A DNA stretch of 64,000 nt from Nitrospirota bacterium (lineage in GTDB: Bacteria > Nitrospirota > Nitrospiria > SBBL01 > JAADHI01). Each line of letters begins with the position of its first letter. Position 1 is the first letter of the stretch. Shown one piece after another: positions 1-8,891 of the stretch. Under the pieces are notes generated by a model. It was given only the letters and a program-made list of their open reading frames with translations, did no database searches and was not told the DNA's origin. The translations under genes were made by a program, and so were the position numbers. The stretch is taken from NCBI GenBank assembly GCA_029261165.1, contig JAJDBV010000023.1, forward strand, positions 1 through 64,000. Reading direction: 5' to 3'.

Positions 1-245
1 TTTTCCTGAAGCTTGCCGATGATTGATACGGTTGCAAGCCCAAAGACGACCGCCATGAGGAGCGGAGGCGCACCGATCAGAAAAGCGAGTGTCACCCCTG
101 CAAAAGCGGCATGCGCCGTTCCCGCGCCGATAAAGGAAAGACCTTTTAAGACCACGAAGACCCCGATGACCGAACAGACCAAGCCAATCAGAAAAGAGGA
201 GAGAAAGGCCCGCTGCATGAATCCGTATGACAACATTTCAATCAT
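1..245 (-). CDS. znuB: ZnuB-type metal ABC transporter permease, N-terminal part (cut by window edge)
   Basis: The reverse strand is open from an ATG at 245 to the window edge and gives about 81 residues of a hydrophobic protein beginning MIEMLSYGFMQRAFLSSFLI. The stretch LKGLSFIGAGTAHAAFAGV is typical of the ABC-3 family of zinc/manganese permeases, which form the membrane channel of ZnuABC-type importers. It lies on the same strand downstream of the substrate-binding and ATPase genes, so it is most likely the third member of that operon. A repeat element fills the 150 bp before it. An AGGA sits about ten bases before the start. The C-terminal two thirds are outside the window. Zinc is more likely than manganese only by analogy with the neighbouring binding protein. 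Confidence 0.8.
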   Translation of the reverse strand, partial: MIEMLSYGFMQRAFLSSFLIGLVCSVIGVFVVLKGLSFIGAGTAHAAFAGVTLAFLIGAPPLLMAVVFGLATVSIIGKLQE

Positions 246-278
246 AATTTTATGATCCTGCTTTGTAATAACAATACA

Positions 279-396
279 GCCTGTCCGAAGATCGCTTCAG
301 GGCAAGGCACGAGGAGCGCAGAACTGCAACGTACTTTATATACGTGAGGATTAGAGCACCGCAGCAACGCCGCCATGGGGCAATCTCCGGACAGGC
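279..396. repeat. Dispersed intergenic repeat, copy R1 (variant ends)
   Basis: The ends are inverted: GCCTGTCCGAAGATCGC at 279-295 against GCAATCTCCGGACAGGC at 380-396 (14 of 17 pair). The core shares GGCAAGGC, GAGCGCAGAAC, ACGTGAGGATT and GCAGCAACGCCGCCA with the copy at 32647-32787. The termini differ from the GTAACGATTCAGCA ends of the other copies. It lies between the ATPase and permease genes of the metal transporter. Confidence 0.75.
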
Positions 397-398
397 AT

Positions 399-1190
399 TC
401 AAGTGTGGTGTGTATCGTGAATAATGATATAGGGCCTCTGATCCCGTTCCGCCATGATCACCTCTTCGCCGTAGACGCGGGAGAGGGTCTCCTTCGTCAG
501 GATTTCATGGGGAGGTCCTTTTCCATATAGCCGTGTTTTCAGGAGGGCAAGGGTATCGACAAAAGGGCTTATCGTATTGATATCATGCGTAACAAAGACG
601 ATCGTCAGATGATACGTCCGGTGAAGGTGACGTATCAGGTCAATCAACTGGCGTTGTGCATTGGCGTCGATTCCGGTTGTCGGCTCGTCCAGAAGAAGGA
701 TCTCGGGTCGTTGCGACAATGCACGAGCAATGAGGACGCGCTGCTGTTCTCCCCCGGAAAGCGTCCCGAAAGGAAGGCCTTTTAAATCATCCATCCCAAC
801 GGCTTGGAGTGATTCACGTACAATGGTTTCGTCGGTTCGGGAAGGCCGTCGGAAAAGACCGATGGCCCCGAAGCGTCCCATCATTGCCACCTCCCATGCC
901 GTGATTGGGTAGTTTGGATCGGTCATCCCTTTCTGAGGGAGGTATCCAATCCGCGCCCGATGGTGACAACGGAGCGCCTCACAGGCACAATCAAAAATCT
1001 GCAATTCGCCGCGAACCGGGGTCATCAGACCCAGCAGACCTTTTAAGAAGGTCGTTTTTCCCGATCCGTTGGGTCCGATCACCCCGACAAACTCTCCTGC
1101 CTTGATGTTCAGCGTGATGTCTTCCAGGGCGATGCGATTAGAATAGGAGAATGTGGCGTGGGTAAACTGTACGATTGGGGAAGAGGCCAT
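399..1190 (-). CDS. znuC: ZnuC-type metal ABC transporter ATP-binding protein
   Basis: Cytoplasmic ATPase that drives metal import through the ZnuB-type permease. With the ATG at 1190 it has 263 residues. Seen in order: Walker A GPNGSGKTT near residue 40, the Q-loop glutamine in LPQK near 86, signature LSGGEQQRV near 144, Walker B LLLLDEP near 165 and the H-loop in FVTHD near 202. A TTG lies one codon upstream, but the ATG overlaps the TGA of the upstream binding-protein gene (TGATG), the usual sign of translational coupling, so the ATG is preferred. Family assignment as Zn/Mn type rests on the adjacent ZnuA-like gene; the exact metal is inferred. Confidence 0.9.
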   Translation of the reverse strand: MASSPIVQFTHATFSYSNRIALEDITLNIKAGEFVGVIGPNGSGKTTFLKGLLGLMTPVRGELQIFDCACEALRCHHRARIGYLPQKGMTDPNYPITAWEVAMMGRFGAIGLFRRPSRTDETIVRESLQAVGMDDLKGLPFGTLSGGEQQRVLIARALSQRPEILLLDEPTTGIDANAQRQLIDLIRHLHRTYHLTIVFVTHDINTISPFVDTLALLKTRLYGKGPPHEILTKETLSRVYGEEVIMAERDQRPYIIIHDTHHT

Positions 1191-2149
1191 CAAGAACCCC
1201 GCAATGCCGCAACAAGGACTTGAGTGTTGTGGCGAATCAAGTCGAAATAGGTCTCCGTTCCGGGAATCGCGCCAGGCAAGGGGGAGAGAACAACGATGGT
1301 TGCCCCGGTTTCATCTGCCAGAATCTTAGGTATCTTTGGGCTAAGTTGAGGTTCTGAGACAATGACGCGGATGCCTTCCTTTCGGATCAACTCGATGAGA
1401 TCGCCGAGATGTCTGGCGGAAGGTCGGCTGCCGATTTGGGAGAGAATATCCCCTTTAATGATAAAGCCGAATCGGCGTGAAAAATAGGGCCATGCGGGAT
1501 GATGCGTGATAATCGCTTTATCCGGGAGGGCCTTCACTGTTTCCATCAATTCATTGACCAGAAAATCAAGTTCCCGAACATACCGTGACTGATTCTCAAT
1601 GAAATCGTCCTCGTGTACTGGATCAATCTTGATCAAACCTTCAACGATATTCTGAATCATGATTTTCGCATTTTCAGGGTCCAGCCAGATATGGGGATTT
1701 GCCGTAGATTCTCCTGGGTGCTCCAGCGCATGGGAACTGTCATCAACGAGAGAGACCCCTTGAGAGGTGACCACGACTGGAAGATCCACCCGGTCGGCAT
1801 TCTCGATAAGAGGATCAACCCACACCTCCAAGCCAAGACCGATCTTGATGAGGAGTCGGGCGTGTCGAAGGGCAATCACATCGCTCGGTTTCGGGGTATA
1901 AGTATGTTCACTCTCCAGACCACTGATCAAAGAGGTGACTTTGACGTGTGCCCCCCCGATTTTCTCGGCAAAACCTTTGAGGACCGGTAGGGTGGCAACA
2001 ATTGTGATCGGTTCTGCCGCGTAAAGAGGACCCGTAGAAAGGAGGAGAAAGAGGAAAAGAAGTGCTCCGGAACCCCTTGTCCTTATCGTTGAAAAAAGCA
2101 TCCGGGATAAGACCATGAAAAGGGGGGACAAGTCAAACCACCCTATCAT
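1190..2149 (-). CDS. znuA: ZnuA-type periplasmic metal-binding protein
   Basis: Solute-binding protein that captures a divalent metal in the periplasm and delivers it to the ABC transporter encoded next to it. An N-terminal hydrophobic segment ending GPLYAAEP is a signal peptide. Candidate metal ligands are the histidine in SEHTYTPKPSD, that in NPHIWLDP, that in ITHHPAWPYF, and an acidic residue in VSEPQLSP. A histidine at the third position is the pattern of zinc-type members, whereas manganese-type proteins usually have glutamate there. There is no long His-rich loop. The start is uncertain: no clear ribosome site precedes 2149, and internal ATGs at 2116 or 2101 would still leave a signal peptide. 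Confidence 0.87.
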   Translation of the reverse strand: MIGWFDLSPLFMVLSRMLFSTIRTRGSGALLFLFLLLSTGPLYAAEPITIVATLPVLKGFAEKIGGAHVKVTSLISGLESEHTYTPKPSDVIALRHARLLIKIGLGLEVWVDPLIENADRVDLPVVVTSQGVSLVDDSSHALEHPGESTANPHIWLDPENAKIMIQNIVEGLIKIDPVHEDDFIENQSRYVRELDFLVNELMETVKALPDKAIITHHPAWPYFSRRFGFIIKGDILSQIGSRPSARHLGDLIELIRKEGIRVIVSEPQLSPKIPKILADETGATIVVLSPLPGAIPGTETYFDLIRHNTQVLVAALRGS

Positions 2150-2177
2150 TTAGCGTAATTATTTGATAAAATCACAA

Positions 2178-2315
2178 GTAACGATTCAGCACACCCCTCT
2201 TTTCTCTATTATTGTTTAATGTGCGGGGCGACGTTGCTGTGGTGCTTCTCTCCGCGTCCCTTACCCGGAAGGATGGGTCTCGTGAAGCCAAAACAGTGGC
2301 ATGCTGAATCGTTAC
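2178..2315. repeat. Dispersed intergenic repeat, copy R2
   Basis: Perfect 14-bp inverted ends: GTAACGATTCAGCA at 2178-2191 and TGCTGAATCGTTAC at 2302-2315. Inside are GACGTTGCTGTGGTGCT (reverse orientation of the shared core) and GGGTCTCGTGAAGCCAAAA, the sub-terminal motif seen also in copies R4, R6 and R7. It fills the gap between the divergent znuA and DUF3105 genes, so it lies in the promoter region of both. Confidence 0.85.
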
Positions 2316-2355
2316 AATCACCTCGAAAGTATAAACGCAATAGGAGATTTTTAGA

Positions 2356-2898
2356 ATGAATTGTCTTTTGGGAAAAAACTTGATTTTATTTTCGGTCCTA
2401 CTGATAGTGCTGTCCTCTTTTAGTCCGGTCCGAGCGCAGGAAGATGGGCCGGGAACAAGCGTTCCCTCCCTTGGCAACAAACATATCTCCTCTATGAGGG
2501 CGAGCCACCCCCCCTACAATAGCAAGCCGCCGACTTCGGGACCACATACGCATAATGTGGCCAAGTGGGGGGTCTATCGGCAACAGATTCCAAATGAACT
2601 TCAGGTTCACAACCTCGAAGATGGCGGGGTCCTGATCCAGTATGATTGCAAAGACTGCAAAGACCTGATCAAAAAGATTGAGAAACTGGCATGGCGCTAC
2701 CTCAAAAAGGCCAAGCAGGGAGGAGAAAGCAGCCGCTACGGACATCTTATTGCGGCCCCCTACAAAGGAATGGATACCCGCATCGCCTTGACGGCCTGGA
2801 CAAGGATCGACAAGCTGGACGATTTTGATGAGGCACGCATTAAACGGTTTATTGAGGCGTATGTCGGCATTGATCACCATCCAAGTGGTCCGAAATAA
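2356..2898 (+). CDS. DUF3105 family secreted protein
   Basis: 180 residues with an N-terminal signal peptide (hydrophobic run LILFSVLLIVLSS, cleavage near VRAQ). The body carries YNSKPPTSGPH, WGVY and LQVHNLEDGGVLIQY, the hallmark sequences of the DUF3105 family, whose members are secreted or membrane-anchored proteins of unknown function. Several His residues (GPHTH, HNLEDGG, GHLIAAP, DHHP) and a CKDC pair could bind metal, which would suit its place beside a metal transporter, but that is inference. AGGAG lies nine bases before the ATG. A TATAAA at 2330-2335 lies just outside repeat R2 and may be its -10 box. Confidence 0.85.
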   Translation: MNCLLGKNLILFSVLLIVLSSFSPVRAQEDGPGTSVPSLGNKHISSMRASHPPYNSKPPTSGPHTHNVAKWGVYRQQIPNELQVHNLEDGGVLIQYDCKDCKDLIKKIEKLAWRYLKKAKQGGESSRYGHLIAAPYKGMDTRIALTAWTRIDKLDDFDEARIKRFIEAYVGIDHHPSGPK

Positions 2899-3014
2899 CG
2901 CGACGACCCACCTGCCTTTTCCGAAGCAGATCAGCCGCTTATCGCAATGAACGAGATGAAGAATCGGATACGGCCCTAGGAGTCTGTCTGAGAAATAGGG
3001 TCATCGCGAGGTGA

Positions 3015-4664
3015 ATGGAAAATAGAGCCAGGTTTGCAGGTTATTTGAGGCGAATAGCCCGGCTATTTAAGGAAAATAACCTGGGAAATGGGCCTATTTG
3101 CCATCACCGCAGTAGATCCTTTATTTCTCCGATAGGCTCCTATAGTCTTGCCTCCTTGTCGGGTTGCCTTCTCTGCTTAAGCTTTCCCCGCTGGGAATTC
3201 TCATTACTCGCATGGATCGCATTAATCCCCCTTTTTTTTGCCATTTTTGGCCAGCCTATTTCCAGGGCATTTTTCCTGGGATGGATCACGGGGGTCATTT
3301 TCTTTACCGGAACGCTCTCCTGGATCTCGTTCACCCTGCACAATTACGGAGAGATCTCCTGGGGAATCAGCCTTCTCCTGATGTTCCTCTTCCTTGCTTA
3401 TCTTTCGGTTTATTTCGGTCTCTTTGCCGCGCTGCTCCGATATATTCGGGATGATCGTTTCTCTACCCTTTTCTTTGTCCCTGCCGCATGGACAACATTA
3501 GAACTGATTAGAGGACAGCTCTTTACCGGATTTCCCTGGGCGCATCTCGGTTATTCGCAATATCGATTTCTTCCCGTTATTCAGATCGCTGACCTTGGAA
3601 GTGTCTACGCGGTCGGGTTTGTCGTGGTTCTTGTCAATGCCGCACTCTTTAAGATTCTCTTGGTGGGATTGGAGGAGCACCGAATTGCCACCCCTGAGGT
3701 CGCGGCGACCTTAGTCGTTCTCGCAGTGACGCTCATCTATGGCCTGTTTCGCCTTTGGCAGCCCATGGGAGACAGACCCTCCCTTTCCGTTTCAGTTGTA
3801 CAGGGAAACATCGATCAAATCCAGAAATGGGATTCACGATTCCGGGAGGAGACGTTTCAGACCTATAAACGCCTCTCGCTGATGGGTTCTGAGTCTGGAA
3901 CCAGGTTGAAGTCGGATTTAGTCATCTGGCCTGAGGCGGCTCTCCCTTTCTTCTTTGAAGACGAACCGGATTATCAAGCCGCGTTGCTGGACCTCGCCAG
4001 GGAAGGAAATTTCCACCTCCTCTTCGGAAGTCCGGCTTATAGCACGGCTTTTTCCGGAAAGATCTCGTTGTTGAACAGCGCTTATTTGCTTTCCCCGAAA
4101 AACCGCCTGTTTTTCCGCTATGATAAGATGCATTTGGTCCCTTTTGGGGAATATGTCCCCCTTCCTTCCCTCCTCTCCTTTGTCAACAAAATGGTCGAGG
4201 GTGTTGGCGATTTTATCCCAGGCCGGGAAGCGAGGCTCATGGAGGTTGCCGCAACCCGGATCGGAACCGTTATCTGCTTCGAGGTTATTTTCCCGGAAGT
4301 GGTTCGCCAATTTGTTAAAAACGGGGCAGGCCTGATGACCACCATCACGAATGACGCATGGTTCGGGAGGTCCGCCGCACCTTACCAGCATTTTTCTATG
4401 GTGGTCTTTCGGGCCATTGAAAACCGCGTTCCCTTCGCTCGGGCGGCAAATACCGGCATTTCTGGATTCATTGACGCAACCGGGAAAATTACGCAACAGT
4501 CCTCTCTTTTTGTTGAAGCGACCCTTTCCGAAGAGCTTCTCCCGGGAAACCGGAGAACTTTCTATACCCTGTATGGAGATTTTTTTGTGATCGCCTGTGC
4601 TATAATTACGCTCATTTTTTGTATTCTTGAACAACTCAAAAGGAGGAAGACCGATGCTCTTTGA
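3015..4664 (+). CDS. lnt: Apolipoprotein N-acyltransferase
   Basis: Inner-membrane enzyme that adds the third acyl chain to the N-terminal cysteine of lipoproteins. Residues 40-240 hold a run of membrane helices; the rest is a nitrilase-like periplasmic domain. The catalytic triad is visible: E307 in VIWPEAALP, K371 in YDKMHLVPFGEYVP and C421 in VICFEV, all in the expected contexts. 549 residues is slightly longer than usual because of about 40 extra N-terminal residues; the start at 3015 has only a weak GAGGTG upstream and a later start is possible. Its last 11 bases overlap the start of prfB. Several predicted lipoproteins in the window would be its substrates. Confidence 0.95.
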   Translation: MENRARFAGYLRRIARLFKENNLGNGPICHHRSRSFISPIGSYSLASLSGCLLCLSFPRWEFSLLAWIALIPLFFAIFGQPISRAFFLGWITGVIFFTGTLSWISFTLHNYGEISWGISLLLMFLFLAYLSVYFGLFAALLRYIRDDRFSTLFFVPAAWTTLELIRGQLFTGFPWAHLGYSQYRFLPVIQIADLGSVYAVGFVVVLVNAALFKILLVGLEEHRIATPEVAATLVVLAVTLIYGLFRLWQPMGDRPSLSVSVVQGNIDQIQKWDSRFREETFQTYKRLSLMGSESGTRLKSDLVIWPEAALPFFFEDEPDYQAALLDLAREGNFHLLFGSPAYSTAFSGKISLLNSAYLLSPKNRLFFRYDKMHLVPFGEYVPLPSLLSFVNKMVEGVGDFIPGREARLMEVAATRIGTVICFEVIFPEVVRQFVKNGAGLMTTITNDAWFGRSAAPYQHFSMVVFRAIENRVPFARAANTGISGFIDATGKITQQSSLFVEATLSEELLPGNRRTFYTLYGDFFVIACAIITLIFCILEQLKRRKTDAL

Positions 4665-5749
4665 ACTCCAAGAGGAACTTGAAACCCTTCGATCCGAGCT
4701 GGACCAGCTCAGGGGGCATCTTTGACCTGGCAACAATAGAGGATCAGATCAAGGAACTGGATGCGGCAGCGTCTGAGCCTGACTTCTGGAGTGATTCGGA
4801 AGCGGCACAAAAAAAAATTGCCCGCAAAGCAAGACTCGAAAAGGTCTCAAAGCAGTGGCATCGTATTGACGACAGCTGGGAAGAGACTGCCCTCCTGATT
4901 GATCTGAGTAAGGAAGAGAACGATCCCTCCGTTGAAAAAGAGATCGAGAGCGCGCTCAATGGTTTACGCCGGGAAACGGATCGGCTCACAATAGAAACCC
5001 TCTTCAAGGGTTCCAAAGACCTGAACAATGCCATCGTCACGATTCATCCGGGCGCCGGGGGAACCGAATCCCAGGACTGGGCCCAAATGCTGATGCGGAT
5101 GTATCTTCGCTGGAGTGAGCGGAAAGGGTATGGGGTTGAGACCTTCGATCTTCAGCCCGGAGATGAAGCAGGGATAAAGAGTGTCACCTTCTCCGTAAAA
5201 GGTTCTTACGCTTATGGCTATTTCAAGGCAGAGGCCGGCGTCCACAGGCTTGTCCGTATCTCTCCCTTTGACGCTAACAAGCGGCGGCATACCTCATTTG
5301 CATCCGTTTTTGTCTCTCCTGAAATTGAAGACGATCTGGATATTGTCATTGATGAAAAGGAACTCCGTATCGATATCTACCGGGCAAGCGGCGCCGGAGG
5401 GCAACATGTCAACAAAACCTCTTCCGCGGTTCGCATTACACATCTGCCGACGGGAACCGTAACACAGTGCCAGAATGAACGTTCTCAGCTTCAAAACAAG
5501 ACCGTCGCCATGACCGTATTAAAGTCACGCCTCTATGAATTAGAACAGGCAAAGAAGGAAGAGGCCATGGCAAAAATAACAGGAGAGAAAAAGGAGATCG
5601 GATGGGGAAACCAGATCCGATCTTATATCTTCCAGCCATATCAGATGGTCAAAGATCACCGCACGGGGATAGAAAAAGGGAATGTGACTTCTGTCATGGA
5701 TGGCGATATCGATATCTTCGTGGAAGGCTATCTGAAGAGGCCGAAGTAG
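4654..5749 (+). CDS. prfB: Peptide chain release factor 2, made by programmed +1 frameshift
   Basis: RF2 ends translation at UGA and UAA. The gene starts at ATG 4654 behind AGGAGGA, inside the end of lnt. The first 23 codons stop at an in-frame TGA (4723-4725). Skipping one base there joins the long frame that starts with GAC at 4724, for a product of 364 residues. The codon-recognition tripeptide is SPF (in RISPFDANKRR) and the hydrolysis motif GGQ is at about 248-250, in SGAGGQHVNKTSS. A caller that ignores the shift would place the start at 4661 with a spurious N-terminus. Because the stop is UGA, low RF2 raises its own synthesis. Confidence 0.97.
4711..4726 (+). promoter_or_regulatory. 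prfB programmed +1 frameshift site
   Basis: AGGGGGCATCTTTGAC: an internal Shine-Dalgarno-like AGGGGG, a three-base gap and the slippery CTT-TGA followed by C. This is the classic arrangement of bacterial prfB autoregulation. Confidence 0.96.
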
Positions 5750-5782
5750 GAAGATCAGGCAAGATCTCCAAAGAGGTCTAAC

Positions 5783-8395
5783 TTAGTTGCCTCTTTTAAC
5801 AAGTGGCAGTTTGATTGAAATACGCGTTCCATGACCCGGAGTTGAATCAATAAAGAATGTCCCACCAGAGAGTTCCACGCGCTCCTTCATTCCCAGAATG
5901 CCGATTCCCCTCCTGGACATTGGGGGCGAGGCAAAGTAACGTTTCACATCAAACCCCTTTCCATCATCTGTAATATACAGATGATGGTGGATGTCTTTTT
6001 TTTCTAGGGAGATGACAGCTGATTCCGCATTGGCATGCCTGGAGATATTGTTCAGCGCTTCCTGAACGATTCGGTAAAGGAGCGTTTCAAGGCGGGCAGA
6101 AAACCGCTTTTTAGACCCCGATAGCTGGAGATGGATTGCTGTTCCGGTTTGTTTTGAAAACAGGTCAGCAGTCCACTGCAGCGTTGCGATGAGACCGGAT
6201 TCATCCAGAATCGCAGGGCGTAAATCGTGGGAGAGTTTCTGGACGCCTTCAAGCGTTTTTCCAGCCTGTTCAATGATCTGATCAAGACGGGCACGCAGGG
6301 CTTCTTCAGGGTTCCCGAGCTCTTTTTTCATACACTCTAGGGTATTTTTAATGTTTTTCATGTTTTTTCCGGACTCATCCCTTAATTTCTTCGCGATACG
6401 TCGGCGTTCCTCTTCTTGGATATTCGCCATCGCCGAAGAGAGGGATTGTAAGCGTTCCAGGTGTTTCTGCACGGCTTGGTGTATCATGGCATTTTCGAAG
6501 GCGTGGGCAATCTGGCTGCCCATGTTTTCAATTCTTTCAACCTCTTCTTTGGAAAAGCTCCGAAAGTAGCGCGTTTCATCTAGGAGGACAACGCCGACGA
6601 TTCTATCTTTTTTAATGAGCGGGACAGAAAAGAGTGATCGCGATTTAAAGGTCTTAATCCATTTTTTACCGATCCGCGAATCATGAGGCGCATTATCAGC
6701 GACGATCGGATGTCGATCCCTTGCCGTAAGCGGGACGAGCATATTTTCATTCATTTTGAATTCGATCTTGCGGATGGCTTCACTGCAGTGGTCAGAGCCG
6801 GCGACACCCAGAAGGAGGCTTCGCTTATCCTCTACAGAAAAGATGTAACAATTGCTGGCCCCGATCATCTGCTTAAGGCTATTCGCAATAGACGGAAGGA
6901 GTTGCTCTAGATGGAGACTCTTTGCAATTGATTGGCCGACTTCATTGATAATCTTGAGGTCTTCGACCTGTTTCAGCATATCAGCGAACATCTTTATGCT
7001 GTCAATTGAGAAGACAAAGGCCTTTGCCGCGCGATCCAAGACCGCGACATCATCTTCTGTAAAGATCCTACTCCGGCTAAAGAGACAAAGGATTCCCCAG
7101 GAACTTCCTGATGGTTTTATCGGAATCCCCATATAGGATAGGATACCCTCTTCTCCGACCAGCTTTTTCTTTAAGGGTGTTCCCTCTTCTTCCGTGACGA
7201 TCAGGGTCGGCGATTTTCTTGTGATGACCTTTCCGATACCCCCATCCCCGACTTTTATTCCATTCTTTTCTAGGCGTTCGGCTGTTTCTACTGTGATGTG
7301 ATGCTGTGCTGCGAGAAAAAGCCGATGGCTCTTCTCTTCTAGTTTTAAGAGGTAGCCTCCGTCAACATCAACGGAGGAAAGCATCCCCTCTAATGCCTTC
7401 TGGAGGACTTCTTCCTCCTTTACGCAATGACTTAATATCGACAGGGTCGATTCGACGATTCCATGTTCGATATTTTTTCGCACAAGTTCTTTTTCAAGGG
7501 TTTGAATTCCTGTCGCATCCCGTCCGCTCAATTCTAATCCAAGAGGTTTTTTTCCCTTCTGATTCAGCGTGAGCTCTACTGAAAGAACCCCTTTCAAAGT
7601 GCCTTTCTTAACGACTTCCAGTTCGAAAGAGGCCACACTCTTCTTCCCTGATTTCAAGCGCTTTACCTGATTGGAGTATGATGACGCGCCCGCTGGGGTC
7701 AAGAACTGCGAAAGCGGAAGGTTGGAAATTTTTCCTGCCCCATACCCTAAGTAATGTGAAAATGGGGGGTTTGATTCAAGGATGCGGCCGTAACGGTCGA
7801 GCGACATTTTGAGAAGCGGATTCTCTTCTTGTCTCTCTTCCTTTGTGCTCATTCTCTGGAGGAGAAAGGGACAGATTAAATTAGAAATCAGGAGGAAGGA
7901 TTCTTGATCTGACGGGGTCAGGGCATTCGGCTGTACATAACCAAGAGAGAGAGAACCGAACACTTTTTCTTCAGAGCGGAGCGTCACCCCAGCGAAGCTC
8001 TTGACGTCTAACCCCCGAATGACTTGACCGACAAATTTGCGGTCTTTTGAGATCTCATCCGAAAAAAGGCTTTGGCCTTCCTGAAGAACAATGCTCGGGA
8101 GAGATTGCCACGCTCGAGGGATGGGACTGTTTTTGCCGAAACCCTTCGGCATCCCTATATTTGAAACAAGGAGCCATTCTTCCCCTTTTTCTTCGCGCCC
8201 GAAGAGGAGAAGAAGATCTGCTCCCATGGTCATTTTTATCTGGTTTAAGAGGAGGTCAAGAAAGTTGGAAGACGAGTCCAGAGATCCCGCATGGTTCGAA
8301 AAAACCTGCAAAACCGGCTGAATTTTCTCGTAAGCGGCGAGACCCAGAGGCTTCCCCTCGTCTCGCTCTGCAGCGCACATCGGTTGGTCGGACAT
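5783..8395 (-). CDS. GAF-PAS-GAF-GAF sensor histidine kinase-like protein with HisKA_3/HATPase, phospho-acceptor His missing
   Basis: About 870 residues, no membrane helix, so a soluble sensor. By sequence there is a GAF domain near 30-175, a PAS-like domain near 195-310, and GAF domains near 320-475 and 485-645. A NarL-type dimerisation domain lies near 655-725 and an ATPase domain near 765-865. In the dimerisation motif the usual RIAxxLHDE reads RIAKKLRDE, so residue 672 is arginine (AGG, 6380-6382) in place of the phosphorylated histidine. The ATP site looks intact (QEALNNISRHA, DDGKGFD, GIGILGMKER). Start chosen at ATG 8395 because AGGGG lies six bases before it; an upstream ATG at 8461 has no ribosome site. 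No response regulator is adjacent. It may be a pseudokinase or may act through another residue. Confidence 0.9.
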   Translation of the reverse strand: MSDQPMCAAERDEGKPLGLAAYEKIQPVLQVFSNHAGSLDSSSNFLDLLLNQIKMTMGADLLLLFGREEKGEEWLLVSNIGMPKGFGKNSPIPRAWQSLPSIVLQEGQSLFSDEISKDRKFVGQVIRGLDVKSFAGVTLRSEEKVFGSLSLGYVQPNALTPSDQESFLLISNLICPFLLQRMSTKEERQEENPLLKMSLDRYGRILESNPPFSHYLGYGAGKISNLPLSQFLTPAGASSYSNQVKRLKSGKKSVASFELEVVKKGTLKGVLSVELTLNQKGKKPLGLELSGRDATGIQTLEKELVRKNIEHGIVESTLSILSHCVKEEEVLQKALEGMLSSVDVDGGYLLKLEEKSHRLFLAAQHHITVETAERLEKNGIKVGDGGIGKVITRKSPTLIVTEEEGTPLKKKLVGEEGILSYMGIPIKPSGSSWGILCLFSRSRIFTEDDVAVLDRAAKAFVFSIDSIKMFADMLKQVEDLKIINEVGQSIAKSLHLEQLLPSIANSLKQMIGASNCYIFSVEDKRSLLLGVAGSDHCSEAIRKIEFKMNENMLVPLTARDRHPIVADNAPHDSRIGKKWIKTFKSRSLFSVPLIKKDRIVGVVLLDETRYFRSFSKEEVERIENMGSQIAHAFENAMIHQAVQKHLERLQSLSSAMANIQEEERRRIAKKLRDESGKNMKNIKNTLECMKKELGNPEEALRARLDQIIEQAGKTLEGVQKLSHDLRPAILDESGLIATLQWTADLFSKQTGTAIHLQLSGSKKRFSARLETLLYRIVQEALNNISRHANAESAVISLEKKDIHHHLYITDDGKGFDVKRYFASPPMSRRGIGILGMKERVELSGGTFFIDSTPGHGTRISIKLPLVKRGN

Positions 8396-8753
8396 TATAG
8401 GCCCCTGCTTTCCATACCCCCTTCGATACCGTGTGCGGAGACAGGTCCCGCTTCGCTTCAAAGAGATATTGAAACACCTTACAGGTGTCTCTATGGCAGG
8501 ATAAACGTATCAAAATTGTTGTTAAACTTAAGTAACTGTTCAGCAATAACGCCGCCATGAAGGCCTGGACGGGTGAACTGGAGCGGTACTCGTATAAATA
8601 CATTGGCAGGAAACACCAATCTGGTAGGCAGATTAGCACACCTCTGCGACAAAAGTCAAAACGATCCGGTTCCCCCAAATCATACACAATACGAGCGACT
8701 AACCCTAAGGAACTGTCGATTAAGTCATGAATTGTTTTTCGCAGGGTAAAATG
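8396..8753. other. Leader and non-coding stretch upstream of the sensor kinase
   Basis: No credible gene. Read on the minus strand it is the kinase leader. It holds GAAACACCTTACAGGTGTCTC (8471-8491 is a hairpin with ACACCT/AGGTGT arms and a three-base loop) and a lone repeat arm GTAACTGTTCAGCA at 8532-8545. The arm is followed by AACGCCGCCATG, probably a decayed copy of the dispersed repeat family. Long minus-strand frames here lack ribosome sites and have unusual composition. Confidence 0.5.
8630..8659 (-). promoter_or_regulatory. Sigma-70-like promoter for the sensor kinase
   Basis: On the minus strand TTGACT (8659-8654) is followed after 18 bases by TAATCT (8635-8630). Transcription would start near 8623, giving a leader of about 230 bases. 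Confidence 0.5.
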
Positions 8754-8891
8754 TCCTGCTTCATACCTTGCAAATCTTGAACACGCCTAGCCAGCGGACG
8801 GAGTTAGCGAGTGAATAAAGAAAATCGTCTTTCTTCATCTCGGGTCGAAGAATCCTCCCTCTTTTTTGGGGTGGTTCTTCCAAATTGCGGG
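8754..8891. repeat. 137-bp repeat, copy A (inverted relative to the copy at 29828-29964)
   Basis: From 8771 to 8891 the sequence is the reverse complement of 29828-29948 with one difference seen (CTAGCCAGC against CTAGCGAGC). The match continues more loosely towards 8754. Weaker similarity runs on to about 8965 (AAAATGTTTCC, TCAAG). On the minus strand the conserved part reads PAIWKNHPKKEGGFFDPR then a stop. Its nature is unknown; it has no terminal inverted repeats. Confidence 0.85.

Noticed and set aside
3918-4736. 272-codon open frame on the minus strand opposite lnt
   Set aside because: It mirrors lnt and prfB coding sequence, has no ribosome site and a low-complexity composition; the plus-strand genes are certain.
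8256-8687. 143-codon minus-strand frame at the kinase 5' end
   Set aside because: Overlaps kinase coding sequence in another frame, no ribosome site; the region is better read as a leader.
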